Part shown: positions 49,041 through 57,785 of the stretch, piece by piece
Layout of the letters: each line of letters starts with the position of its first letter
Position numbering within the stretch: position 1 is the stretch's first letter
NCBI GenBank assembly: GCA_018242215.1
Contig: JAFECG010000027.1
Span: forward strand, 324,001-388,000
Direction: 5' to 3'
DNA: 64,000 nucleotides
Source: Pseudomonadota bacterium
GTDB taxonomy: Bacteria > Pseudomonadota > Alphaproteobacteria > Rhizobiales > Hyphomicrobiaceae
Translations under genes and position numbers: made by a program
Notes under the pieces: model-generated
Told to the model about the DNA's origin: nothing
The model's database searches: none
Seen by the model: only the letters and a program-made list of their open reading frames with translations

Positions 49041-49877
49041 TTATTCGGCCGCACACGCCGGATCGCCGGAAGCGCGATGTGAAGAGAGATCGACGATCGC
49101 CGGATTCCGCCCAGAGAGCGGATTTTCTGGATCCCAGGCGATCGTGACTACCTCGAATCGGGCCGCGAGCGCATCGTAGATGACGAGCCTTCCGGCCAAG
49201 CTCTCGCCAAGCCCAAGGATCTCCTTGACGACTTCAGTGGCTTGTAGCGTTCCGACGACGCCCGCTACGGGGCCTAGAACGCCGACTTCCTCGCAGTTGG
49301 CGACAACTCCGGCAGGCGGCGCCTCCGGAAAAACACATCGCAGTGTCGGATAAGGCGCCCCGGTCTCGTCGTTCGCGTAGGGCCTGAAGGTCGAAAGATA
49401 CCCGTCGAAAGAGCCGAGTGCCGCATAGACGAGGGGTCGTTTCGCGAAATAGCAGGCATCGGAGACAAGATAGCGCGTCGCGAAATTATCGGAACCATCG
49501 GCAACGATATCGTAGCTGGAGATCAACGCGAGCGCATTGGACGCATCGATGCGCCGGGCGTACATCTCGACGTTGACCAGCGGGTTGATGCGCAGGATGC
49601 TGTCACGCGCACTTTCGACCTTCAGTCGTCCCGCATCTTCCGTGCGATGCGCAATTTGGCGCTGCAGGTTGTCAATCGAGACGCGATCGTCGTCGATGAT
49701 CCCGATCGTACCGACGCCGGCCGCAGCAAGATAGGTCACGACCGGCGAGCCAAGTCCGCCGGCACCGATGACGAGCACACGGGCGCTTTTGAGCTTTTGC
49801 TGCCCAGGTGCACCGACGTCGCGCAGCACGAGGTGGCGCTTGTAACGCTGCACCTCTTCAGCGGTAAGTGACGCCAT
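49041..49877 (-). CDS. ThiF/MoeB-type sulfur-carrier adenylyltransferase, 278 aa
   Basis: An E1-like fold with ATP-binding VLVIGAGGLGSPVVTYLAAA (~34-53), the LQRQIAHRTEDAGRLKVESA helix and DGSDNFATRYLVSDAC (~128-143). Members adenylate the C-terminus of MoaD or ThiS. The zinc-binding Cys pairs of E. coli MoeB are missing: the site before RCVFPEAP has Thr-Leu-Arg, and the C-terminal DPxCPxCG motif reads DPENPLSG. It begins 18 bases after cysK in the same direction, suggesting a link to sulfur supply. MoeB or ThiF role cannot be separated. Confidence 0.85.
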   Translation of the reverse strand: MASLTAEEVQRYKRHLVLRDVGAPGQQKLKSARVLVIGAGGLGSPVVTYLAAAGVGTIGIIDDDRVSIDNLQRQIAHRTEDAGRLKVESARDSILRINPLVNVEMYARRIDASNALALISSYDIVADGSDNFATRYLVSDACYFAKRPLVYAALGSFDGYLSTFRPYANDETGAPYPTLRCVFPEAPPAGVVANCEEVGVLGPVAGVVGTLQATEVVKEILGLGESLAGRLVIYDALAARFEVVTIAWDPENPLSGRNPAIVDLSSHRASGDPACAAE

Positions 49878-49895
49878 TGGGAAGCTCCGAAACGA

Positions 49896-50897
49896 TCAGC
49901 TCCGCGGCTGGGGATCGACGAAGAGTTCGCTCGAGTAGTAGCGCTCGGCCGATGACGGTGCGAACGTCACGATGGTCTTGCCCGCGTACTCCGGCTTTTG
50001 CGCAACCGTGATTGCGGCCGCGACATTGGCCCCCGTCGAGATGCCACCGGGAATTCCTTCGACTTTCGCAACCGTGCGCGAAACCTCGAAAGCCGTTTCG
50101 CTCGACACCGTGACGACCTCATCGATCAGATCCCGGTCCAGAACGGTGGGAATGAATCCCGCGCCAATTCCTTGAATCTTATGCGGGCCGCGTTGCTGCC
50201 CCGAAAGAACGGCACTCGTCGTTGGTTCCACGGCAAAAATCTTGAGACCTGGAATCCGTTTTTTCAGGACGTGTCCGACGCCCGACAACGTCCCGCCCGT
50301 CCCGACGCCAATGACAAGCGCGTCGACCTTGCCCTTCGTATCGTTGTAAATTTCTTCGGCCGTCGTCTTCTCGTGGACGAGCGGATTGGCGGGATTGTCG
50401 AATTGTCCGGGAATGACAGCATCCGGGAGCGACTTCGCAAGTTCCTCCGCACGGTCCACAGCCGCGGGCATACCGCCCGGCCCAGGTGTCAACTCGAGTT
50501 CCGCGCCGAGATGCGTCAGAATTTTTCGGCGCTCGATCGACATCGTCTCCGGCATGACGAGAATAAGCCGATAGCCTCGCGCAGCCGCAACGAAAGCGAG
50601 CCCAATGCCGGTGTTGCCTGACGTCGGCTCGATCAGAACCGTTTTACCGGGCTTGATCCGGCCTTCCGCTTCGAGCACGTCGATCATGGCTACGCCGATG
50701 CGGTCCTTCACCGACGACAACGGATTGAAGAACTCGAGCTTCAGCAGAATGTCGGCTTTGAGGTTGGCGACTGCCTTGATTTTTGACAGACGCACGAGCG
50801 GCGTATGGCCGATCGTCTCGGTGATGCTGTCATAGACGCGACCGCGCCCCCAGCTCTTCGTGGCTTCGAGTGTTTTGATCTCTAGCGTCTCTGTCAT
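49896..50897 (-). CDS. cysK: Cysteine synthase A (O-acetylserine sulfhydrylase), 333 aa
   Basis: A PLP enzyme with Lys in NPLSSVKDRIG, phosphate-binding GVGTGGTLSGVG and substrate loop EPTSGNTGIGLAFVAAA. It makes cysteine from O-acetylserine and sulfide. The N-terminus has ~15 extra residues. It precedes the moeB-like gene in an apparent operon; a TTAGGCCTAA palindrome (50988-50997) lies in its upstream region. Confidence 0.94.
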   Translation of the reverse strand: MTETLEIKTLEATKSWGRGRVYDSITETIGHTPLVRLSKIKAVANLKADILLKLEFFNPLSSVKDRIGVAMIDVLEAEGRIKPGKTVLIEPTSGNTGIGLAFVAAARGYRLILVMPETMSIERRKILTHLGAELELTPGPGGMPAAVDRAEELAKSLPDAVIPGQFDNPANPLVHEKTTAEEIYNDTKGKVDALVIGVGTGGTLSGVGHVLKKRIPGLKIFAVEPTTSAVLSGQQRGPHKIQGIGAGFIPTVLDRDLIDEVVTVSSETAFEVSRTVAKVEGIPGGISTGANVAAAITVAQKPEYAGKTIVTFAPSSAERYYSSELFVDPQPRS

Positions 50898-51026
50898 GGC
50901 CAGTCTCGGTTTGCCCTTGGGCGATTGGTGCGCCCATTGAATGTAGGGTCGTTTCTCGCAGGTTCGAGTGTCGCCCTCAAGGGGCGCTTAGGCCTAAACA
51001 GAGCCATAAGCATTGCGCTTTTCCGC

Positions 51027-51578
51027 TTACCGGCGCGAAGTCTGCGTCGGCGCTCGGGATTTTGTTTGCGCCCTTCGGCTCCCTCTCGCAACCCCTTTCC
51101 GCTTCGCAGCGCGTTCATGGGATGGCGTCTCGCGAGTTCCTGTTGAGCCGAAACCGCCAGTACCCCGTTTGGTGCTCGAAAGCTTTTTCACCTCTTTGAG
51201 TTTTGCCTGAGCAACCGGCGCGACGATCACCTGGGCGATGCGCTCACCGCGCGCTACGACGAATGGCTCGTTGCCGAGATTGACCAGAATGACGGCGACT
51301 TCACCGCGATAGTCTGCATCAATCGTACCCGGGCTGTTGAGCACGGTGACGCCATGCTTGATTGCGAGCCCCGATCGCGGCCGGACTTGCGCCTCGACCT
51401 TTTTCGGCAGCTCAAAGATCAGGCCGGTCGGAATGAGGGCGCGTGAACCGGGAAGAATCGTAACCGTCGTGTTCGGCGCGATCGCCGCCACAACATCGAA
51501 TCCGGCGGCGCCTGCTGTCTGGTACTCGGGCAACGGAAGTCCGTCGCCGTGAGGCAATCGCTTGATCTTGACCTTCAT
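51027..51578 (-). CDS. dut: dUTPase with a basic C-terminal extension, 183 aa
   Basis: All five dUTPase motifs are present, including [19 protein letters not shown], the catalytic Asp in [10 protein letters not shown], and the C-terminal [10 protein letters not shown]. It hydrolyses dUTP to dUMP. After motif 5, where the family normally ends, about 33 residues rich in Arg, Lys, Ser and Thr follow (to [10 protein letters not shown]). Start ATG overlaps the coaBC stop by ATGA. Confidence 0.94.
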   Translation of the reverse strand: MKVKIKRLPHGDGLPLPEYQTAGAAGFDVVAAIAPNTTVTILPGSRALIPTGLIFELPKKVEAQVRPRSGLAIKHGVTVLNSPGTIDADYRGEVAVILVNLGNEPFVVARGERIAQVIVAPVAQAKLKEVKKLSSTKRGTGGFGSTGTRETPSHERAAKRKGVARGSRRAQTKSRAPTQTSRR

Positions 51579-52810
51579 TCCGCGGCTGTCCGCTTGGCGT
51601 GAAGATGCTCCGCCGCGCGCAGCATGATTTTCCGCGCAACCTTCGCCTTGCTCATCTCTGGCCAGCTTTCGACGGCGCCAACCGTGACCACATGCACGGT
51701 GTTGTTCTCGCCGCCCATGATCCCCGTCGCTGGCGAAACATCATTTGCGATGATCCAATCCGCACGCTTGGATTTGAGCTTCTTCTTCGCATAGCCCAGC
51801 ACATCCTCCGTTTCTGCAGCAAACCCGATAACGAGCCGGGGCCGCGTCGGTCCCGCCTGCGCAACCGTTTTGAGGATGTCAGGATTTTCGGTCAGCCTCA
51901 GCGTGGGGGCGCCCTCCCCCTTTTTGATCTTCTCGACATGGGGCGTCTCAATTCGCCAGTCTGCCACCGCAGCCGCGAAGACCGCGATGTCGGCCGGAAG
52001 CGCGGCCTGCACGGCCTCGAGCATTTCCGCAGCTGTCTTGACGCGAACGACATCGACGCCTTGCGGCGGCGAAAGCGAAACCGGCCCGGTGATCAGCGTC
52101 ACGCGGGCGCCGAGCTGACGGGCGGCAGCGGCGAGTTCGAAGCCTTGCTTTCCCGATGATCGGTTCGCGAGATAGCGAACAGGATCGATCGGCTCATGAG
52201 TCGGACCGCTCGTCACGATGACATGCCGCCCGGCGAGATCTCCCGTCGTTTGCGTTTCCGTTTCCGACGTCAGAGCGGTTTCAACGGCATCAATAAGCTC
52301 GGGAACCTCGACGAGGCGTCCGGGCCCGGCTTCGCCGCGTTCCGCCATTTCGCCGACGGCAGGACCGACGAAACGGATGCCGTCTGCCTCGAGTTGCGCA
52401 ACGTTCCGCTGTGTCGCCGGATTGAGCCACATGGCGGGATTCATCGCCGGCGCGACCAGAACAGGCTTGTCGGTCGCAAGTAGAACGGCCGTTGCGAGAT
52501 CGTCGGCATGTCCCCCGGCCATACGCGCCAGAAGGTCGGCCGTCGCGGGTGCGGCGAGGATGAGGTCATGGTCGCGTGCAAGCCGGATGTGTCCGATCTC
52601 GCGCTCGTCATCGAGGTCGAAGAGATCCGTCAGAACGCGCTCGTTTGTGAGCGCCCCGACGGAAAGCGGCGTGACGAAATGATGGGCAGCCTTCGTCATG
52701 ACGACACGAACGGAATGGCCGCGGTCTCTGAGGCGACGGATCAGCTCGAGACATTTATAAGCGGCGATGCCGCCGCCGATGATCAAAAGGATGCGCTTGG
52801 CTGATGACAC
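51575..52810 (-). CDS. coaBC: Bifunctional phosphopantothenoylcysteine decarboxylase/synthetase CoaBC, 411 aa
   Basis: The N-terminal CoaC flavoprotein has [32 protein letters not shown], and the active-site PAMNPAMW; the C-terminal CoaB has [34 protein letters not shown] and NDV. It makes 4'-phosphopantetheine for CoA. The frame is open to 52984, but GTG 52810 (GGA eight bases upstream) gives the family N-terminus. It is coupled to dut. Confidence 0.94.
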   Translation of the reverse strand: MSSAKRILLIIGGGIAAYKCLELIRRLRDRGHSVRVVMTKAAHHFVTPLSVGALTNERVLTDLFDLDDEREIGHIRLARDHDLILAAPATADLLARMAGGHADDLATAVLLATDKPVLVAPAMNPAMWLNPATQRNVAQLEADGIRFVGPAVGEMAERGEAGPGRLVEVPELIDAVETALTSETETQTTGDLAGRHVIVTSGPTHEPIDPVRYLANRSSGKQGFELAAAARQLGARVTLITGPVSLSPPQGVDVVRVKTAAEMLEAVQAALPADIAVFAAAVADWRIETPHVEKIKKGEGAPTLRLTENPDILKTVAQAGPTRPRLVIGFAAETEDVLGYAKKKLKSKRADWIIANDVSPATGIMGGENNTVHVVTVGAVESWPEMSKAKVARKIMLRAAEHLHAKRTAAE

Positions 52811-53447
52811 GATTGTCCGTTCCGGCTCCAATACTCTCGCGCTTCTACCACATTGAGAAAAGCGGGGAGTTAAGCCGAACACCATAGCCGAGCGGAGATT
52901 CTCGAGCGACGCGAGTTGCACCGGCTTCGGAGCGTGGCGAATGGGAGAGACGCGGCTCGGCAAGGTACCTAGATCCGCGTACACCGACCCGTCAGCTGCC
53001 GCTCAAATCGTGATCAACTGGCCCATCCGGAAACGCAAACGAGCCCTCACAAGAAACGAAATTGATCGCCGATTAGGCAGGCAAAAAATCGAAATTATTT
53101 ATGTCGCGCGGTGACTTGACGCAGACGACACAATGGTACATGTTGCCGCCACTTGCGATGGTTGGGACCGGTCGCAGGGCTAAAAAACGAATAAAGGTCC
53201 AAGTCTAGGGACGAAACTATTGGGGTGGCTCGCTCGGCGAACCACCCCATTCCGATTCTGGAGCCTGGGACATCGGAACGCCCAGTAAGAGAGCGATCTG
53301 GGTTCTCGCAGTCCGAGACACATCGGGGCTTCGCTCCTCGTCCTGCTCGGCAGACCGCAGCACATTCCGCGTCGTCGATTGCCTTGATCGGAACGCCTTT
53401 CTGACGCCAATAGCGCGCGTTCAGTGCTAAGCGGGGTCTGAAAGGGA
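52811..53447. other. Intergenic region between coaBC and the symporter gene
   Basis: About 640 bases with no gene I can support. It contains an AT-rich patch (~53060-53100) and an inverted repeat TGGGGTGG (53221-53228)/CCACCCCA (53242-53249) with a 13-base loop. A 131-codon reverse frame (53095-53490) would overlap the symporter start and shows no signal or domain. The divergent promoters of coaBC and the symporter must lie here. Confidence 0.5.
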
Positions 53448-55382
53448 ATGAAAATGGCTCTGGGGGATAATACAGGCGCGAGCCGGCCATCCGGCCGTCT
53501 TCTGGTGGCGAGCCTTTTGCTTTGGCTCATTCTAGCGGTGGCGCTTCCGCTTTCTGCGCTGACCCTCAACGTCTTTCATTTCGGCGGTTTCCCGCTCGGC
53601 TTCTGGATTGCCGCCCAGGGCGCCGCCATCGGCCTCGTAGCGCTCGTATCGTTCTACGCTTGGCGGGCGGGTGGAACTTCACACGGCGAGGGAGTGGTCC
53701 CCGCACTGGCCTTCGCAGGCGAAAGCGTCGGTGCCGTCGCCCTTTTGGGCTTTACCGGCTTCATCGCGGCAATGGGATACGATGGCCTGGCGCTACCGCT
53801 CGGAATGGTCGCGGGCGTCGCGCTGTTGGCGATCCTCGTCGCTCCGCGCTTCGTGCTGTATCCCGTGCAATCGATCAGCGGCTTTTTCGCAATGCGATAT
53901 GGAGGGCAACTGACGCGACGCTTCGCCTTCCTCATTGCGTTCGTCGGAACGGCACTTCTTCTTGCCGCCGACATCCGCGCAGGATCGCTCGCGTTGCAAA
54001 GCCTTTCGGACCTTCCGCTCCCGCAAGCCATTCTCGTCCTGACGCTGGCGATCACCGGCATTTGGCTCGCGGCAACTTTTCTCTCGTCGCAGAAGACGGG
54101 CGGCGTTGGATTTGTCATCGTCTGCGCCGGATTGCTCGCGACGCTGACCGGCATTGCGTATTACGCCAGCGGCTCGCAGATGCCGCATATAGCGCTTGGG
54201 TTCGCCCTGCAGAGGCATGCCAGTCTCAATCAGACGCTGATTGTCAATCGTCTCTCGGACTTTCAGTCGTTGATTCCGATGGCGTCGCCATTTCTTCAGC
54301 TCTCGATGAAAAACTTCGCGGGGCTCCTGCTCGCAGTGGCACTCGGCATCGTCGCCGCGCCGCATCTTCTCGGCCGCCACATTTCGCAATCGGCCGTTGC
54401 ACCGGGCGGAGCTGTAAAACGGACCGCCGCGGCGCTCGTCGCAATTGCGATCCTCATCGTCAGTCTGCCGCCGCTCGCCGTCTACAGTCGCATCGGATTT
54501 GAGCAAACGATGTCGAAAGGCATTGAAATCGCTGCGATCCCGCAATCCTTTGCGGAAGCGAGTGCGCTTGGCTGGGTTAAGGTCTGCGATCGCAACTCCG
54601 GCGCTCCCGCCGATCTCGCCGCAGCCTGCACCAAAACATCTGGCCAGCGCGGCTTTCTGCGGCTTCAGGATCTCGCGTTCACGACCGATGGCTTCGTCGT
54701 CGCCGCACCGAAGATCGCAGGCCTCAGTCCGTGGATTGAGTATCCGCTTTTGCTAGGTGCTGTCCTCGCGGCGGTTCTTGCCGGAAATGCCCTTGTTTCG
54801 GGAATTGTTGTCGCCGACACCGAAATCCGTATGACGCGATCCGATCAACCGCCCGGCCTTGATTTTCGTGCAGCAACCGAAGGCGGCGCGCTCATCGTGG
54901 CAGCGGCCCTCGTTGGCCTTTATGCGGCGATTGGCACGGGTCTTCTCGCCGCTGAGGGGTTCGCAGTCCTGGCTGCGGGCCTTTTCCCGGCGCTCGTGTT
55001 GGGACTGCATTGGCGCCATATGAACAAGATCGGCGCCATCGCAGCGATGGTCGTCGGCACGGCAATCACCGGAGCCTATCTCCTTGGCGTCCACTTCTGG
55101 CCTGTCGAACTCTTTCGCCTGACAGGTAATTTTTCCGATGCGCCGGCTGACGCTGCGCAGCACATCGCCGATCTGCAAGCTGCGCTCGATGCTGCGGCAA
55201 CGCCCGACGCTCAGAACGCGGCCCGAGCGGCACTCGTAAAATATGTCACAACCATCGCCAACTGGGGCGGATTGAAACCGGCAGCCATCACGTTGATTTC
55301 GGTCCCTGCGGCTTTCATCACCGGCCTGCTGTTCAGCCTGCTCTTCCGGACACGGAAAACCGCCGAGCCCGCGAAAGCCTGA
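53448..55382 (+). CDS. DUF4212/sodium-solute symporter fusion protein, 644 aa
   Basis: Residues ~15-75 match the small DUF4212 membrane protein (two helices with FGGFPLGFWIAAQGAAIG). The rest is a sodium:solute symporter of the large VC_2705/ActP-related type with ~12 helices, including LVAPRFVLYPVQSISGFFAM. Usually DUF4212 is a separate ~85-aa gene upstream of the symporter; here both are one polypeptide. Likely a cation-coupled uptake system for a small organic acid such as acetate, but the substrate is unknown. A large loop at ~355-430 holds two Cys. glpD follows 65 bases later. Confidence 0.82.
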   Translation: MKMALGDNTGASRPSGRLLVASLLLWLILAVALPLSALTLNVFHFGGFPLGFWIAAQGAAIGLVALVSFYAWRAGGTSHGEGVVPALAFAGESVGAVALLGFTGFIAAMGYDGLALPLGMVAGVALLAILVAPRFVLYPVQSISGFFAMRYGGQLTRRFAFLIAFVGTALLLAADIRAGSLALQSLSDLPLPQAILVLTLAITGIWLAATFLSSQKTGGVGFVIVCAGLLATLTGIAYYASGSQMPHIALGFALQRHASLNQTLIVNRLSDFQSLIPMASPFLQLSMKNFAGLLLAVALGIVAAPHLLGRHISQSAVAPGGAVKRTAAALVAIAILIVSLPPLAVYSRIGFEQTMSKGIEIAAIPQSFAEASALGWVKVCDRNSGAPADLAAACTKTSGQRGFLRLQDLAFTTDGFVVAAPKIAGLSPWIEYPLLLGAVLAAVLAGNALVSGIVVADTEIRMTRSDQPPGLDFRAATEGGALIVAAALVGLYAAIGTGLLAAEGFAVLAAGLFPALVLGLHWRHMNKIGAIAAMVVGTAITGAYLLGVHFWPVELFRLTGNFSDAPADAAQHIADLQAALDAAATPDAQNAARAALVKYVTTIANWGGLKPAAITLISVPAAFITGLLFSLLFRTRKTAEPAKA

Positions 55383-55447
55383 GCCTTCGCGCCGCGCGCC
55401 GAGTCGCCTAGAATGCTGCGCGGCCAACGTCGCGGAGCGATCGGGTA

Positions 55448-56947
55448 ATGGCGGAAAAAGTCTACGATCTGCTCGTGATCGGCGGCGGAATCAACGGCTG
55501 TGGTATCGCGGCGGACGCGGCGGCTCGTGGCCTCTCTGTCCTCCTCGTGGAAGCCGAAGATGTGGCCGGCGGAACATCATCCGCCAGCTCGAAGCTCATT
55601 CACGGCGGCCTCCGCTATCTCGAGCATTTCGAATTTCGCCTTGTCCGCGAAGCTTTGGCGGAACGCGAGGTCCTGCTCGCAAACGCGCCTCACATCGTCC
55701 GTCCGCTGCGTTTCATCCTGCCTCAAGTCGCAGGCATGCGCCCCGCGCTGATGATGCGTGCCGGACTTTTTCTTTACGATCATCTCGCCTTGCGTAAATC
55801 GCTCGGCCGATCACACGCTATCGATCTTTTGATCGATCCCGCGGGCATACCGCTCGCGCCGAAGATCGACAGCGGCTTCGCGTATTGGGACTGCGCCGTC
55901 GATGATGCCCGCCTCGTCGTCTTCAATGCCATCGCCGCAAGGCAATCCGGGGCCGACATCGAAACACGAACACCCGTAACGGGGCTCACATCAGAAAATG
56001 GATTGTGGGTCGTAACGCGCGGATCGGACTCGCGCCAATGCGCTGCGCACGCCATCGTGAACGCCGCCGGGCCATGGGTTGCCGAGGTCGCGAAGCTCGC
56101 GCCCAAACTTCATACGGAGCCGCCGATCACGGTTCGTCTCGTCAAAGGAAGCCACATCGTCGTCCCCCGCATCCCGGGCGCCGATGACGCATATACGTTT
56201 CAAAACCGGGATGGCCGAGTCGTCTTCGCGCTGCCGTTCGAGCACGACTTCACGCTGATCGGCACGACGGAAGAAAACTCGTCGGGCGATCCGCGCCATG
56301 TCGCGCCAACGTCGGATGAAGTGAGTTACCTTCTCGACGTTTGCAATCGCTTCTTTCGCGAGCAGCGAACGGTGCGCGACATCGCATGGAGTTTCGCAGG
56401 CGTCAGACCCCTGGATGAGGATGGAAGCCGCAATGCCTCCGCCGTCACACGCGATTATCGGCTCGAGCTTGATGCGGAGAATACGCCACCGATTCTTCAT
56501 GTCGTCGGCGGTAAGATCACGACGTATCGTAAGTTGGCCGACGCCGCGTTGGCGTTGCTTCAGCCGTACTTTCCGCAGATGAAACCGGGACAGACATCGT
56601 CGACGCCGCTTCCTGGCGGCGACCTTGCCGGGAGATCGTTCGAGGATTGGTTCGCCGACTTATCGCGCCATCACAGCGCATTCGCATCTGACTTTCTTCG
56701 CCGCTTGGCGTGCCGCTATGGAACGCGGTCGATCAAGATCATCGGCAACGCCCGCTCGGAAACAGATCTCGGCGATGATTTCGGCGCCGGCCTCACCGCC
56801 CGGGAAGTCGAATACCTGAAAGCGGAAGAGTGGGCGCGAACCGCCGAGGACGTGCTCTGGCGGCGAACCAAGACGGGCCTGCATCTTGCGCCGGGCGACC
56901 GGACCAAAGCCGCCGAGCGCATTCAAGCCCGTCTCGATCGATCCTAG
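55448..56947 (+). CDS. glpD: Glycerol-3-phosphate dehydrogenase (FAD, aerobic), 499 aa
   Basis: It has the dinucleotide site LLVIGGGINGCGIAADAA (~8-25), TSSASSKLIHGGLRYLEH (~43-60), KGSHIVVPR and the C-terminal DAO_C domain. It oxidises glycerol-3-phosphate to DHAP at the membrane and passes electrons to quinone. No glpK or glpF is nearby. It is convergent with the unknown protein at 56958. Confidence 0.94.
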   Translation: MAEKVYDLLVIGGGINGCGIAADAAARGLSVLLVEAEDVAGGTSSASSKLIHGGLRYLEHFEFRLVREALAEREVLLANAPHIVRPLRFILPQVAGMRPALMMRAGLFLYDHLALRKSLGRSHAIDLLIDPAGIPLAPKIDSGFAYWDCAVDDARLVVFNAIAARQSGADIETRTPVTGLTSENGLWVVTRGSDSRQCAAHAIVNAAGPWVAEVAKLAPKLHTEPPITVRLVKGSHIVVPRIPGADDAYTFQNRDGRVVFALPFEHDFTLIGTTEENSSGDPRHVAPTSDEVSYLLDVCNRFFREQRTVRDIAWSFAGVRPLDEDGSRNASAVTRDYRLELDAENTPPILHVVGGKITTYRKLADAALALLQPYFPQMKPGQTSSTPLPGGDLAGRSFEDWFADLSRHHSAFASDFLRRLACRYGTRSIKIIGNARSETDLGDDFGAGLTAREVEYLKAEEWARTAEDVLWRRTKTGLHLAPGDRTKAAERIQARLDRS

Positions 56948-56957
56948 ACGAACGAGC

Positions 56958-57482
56958 TTACATCAGCCGGCGACGTTGGACGCGCAGCGCGCACGTCGCC
57001 GGACAAACTGAATCGGCACAAAGCATCTGGTTCGTGCTGCGCAAAGCGGCAGCGAGGGCCTGCGCACCGTTCAGCGTGTCGCCGATATCGTCCGAGCCGA
57101 TCAACGCTGCGACCGATGCGGCCAATGCCTGTCGCTCGCCGTGCTGGCAGGCTGCGATGATCGAGATCGCAAGGCACTCGTCGCGGCAGAAGCTGCGGCA
57201 GCCCGCGGGAGAAATCTCGATATCGCGCTGTGCGTTGGCTTTGACGGCGCGCACGAACTTCGAAAGATCGAGAAGAAGTGTCTTGGCATTCTCCGGACCG
57301 AGCATACCCGAAAACGTATTCCAGGCGTCTTCCCAGCACTTGATGTCGCCCGTTGACAGGCCTGCGAGCCAACAGCGGAAGCCGACACCGACGAGCCGCT
57401 CTGGTGCTCGTGCCGGCAATGGGACGATTTTTGCGGAGCGTGCCGACGGCACCGCACTGGCGTTCGAGACCGGATTAGCCAT
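56958..57482 (-). CDS. Unknown Cys-rich protein, 174 aa (5' end probably frameshifted)
   Basis: I do not recognise a family. The sequence is protein-like, mostly helical, with FRCWLAGLSTGDIKCWEDAW (~35-54), SPAGCRSFCRDECLAISIIA (~92-111) and two more Cys near the end (MLCADSVCPATC): at least nine Cys, many in C-x3-C or C-x4-C spacing. ATG 57482 has GGAGG nine bases upstream. Upstream, a signal-peptide-like stretch continues in this frame back to 57584 but without a start codon, while an ATG with a good ribosome-binding site at 57588 is one base out of frame (see the next entry). The gene may thus encode a ~209-aa exported protein disrupted by an insertion. Confidence 0.65.
   Translation of the reverse strand: MANPVSNASAVPSARSAKIVPLPARAPERLVGVGFRCWLAGLSTGDIKCWEDAWNTFSGMLGPENAKTLLLDLSKFVRAVKANAQRDIEISPAGCRSFCRDECLAISIIAACQHGERQALAASVAALIGSDDIGDTLNGAQALAAALRSTNQMLCADSVCPATCALRVQRRRLM
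56967..57002. repeat. Inverted repeat at the glpD/Cys-rich gene convergence
   Basis: CCGGCGACGT (56967-56976) and ACGTCGCCGG (56993-57002) are perfect 10-base arms with a 16-base loop containing GCGC pairs. It overlaps the last codons of the minus-strand gene and starts 20 bases after glpD, so it may act as the terminator for glpD. Confidence 0.55.
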
Positions 57483-57588
57483 GGAGCGAAGCCTCCACCG
57501 AACGAGGCGCGAGCGCGACGCGCATGCAAAAGCGATGAGTGGAAGATCGATAATCGGCGCAATCAGAAGCGCGGAAGAAAGCTTTCAT
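57483..57588 (-). pseudogene. Frameshifted 5' extension (signal peptide) of the Cys-rich gene
   Basis: ATG at 57588 is preceded by GGAG seven bases upstream, then reads ATGAAAGCTTTC and soon diverges. In the frame of the downstream gene the same DNA reads KLSSALLIAPIIDLPLIAF followed by ACASRSR, a near-ideal signal peptide, but closed by TGA directly before. Removing one A from the AAA at 57583-57585 would join ATG to that frame (MKLSS...). This is a one-base insertion in a homopolymer: a true frameshift, phase variation, or a sequencing error. Confidence 0.5.
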
Positions 57589-57785
57589 TTCGAACTCCAA
57601 TAATCGAGGTTCAAGGCCTCGGTATCGGTTGGCGCCCTAGGAAGGCGCGTGACGCCACATCGGCGTCCTGATCTTTGCTAACGCGACCGCGGCGGCTCGG
57701 TCAACACTTAGGTGATCGTCGAACAAACATTAGAATTTTTATAATTTTCAACTGGCTAGATCGCGTCCTGCGCACACGCGCCGCG

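Noticed and set aside
50988-50997. TTAGGCCTAA palindrome upstream of cysK
   Set aside because: Ten bases of symmetry is too short to claim as an operator without other copies.
53095-53490. A 131-codon reverse frame upstream of the symporter
   Set aside because: It overlaps the symporter start and has no ribosome-binding site or recognisable domain, although it contains several Cys.
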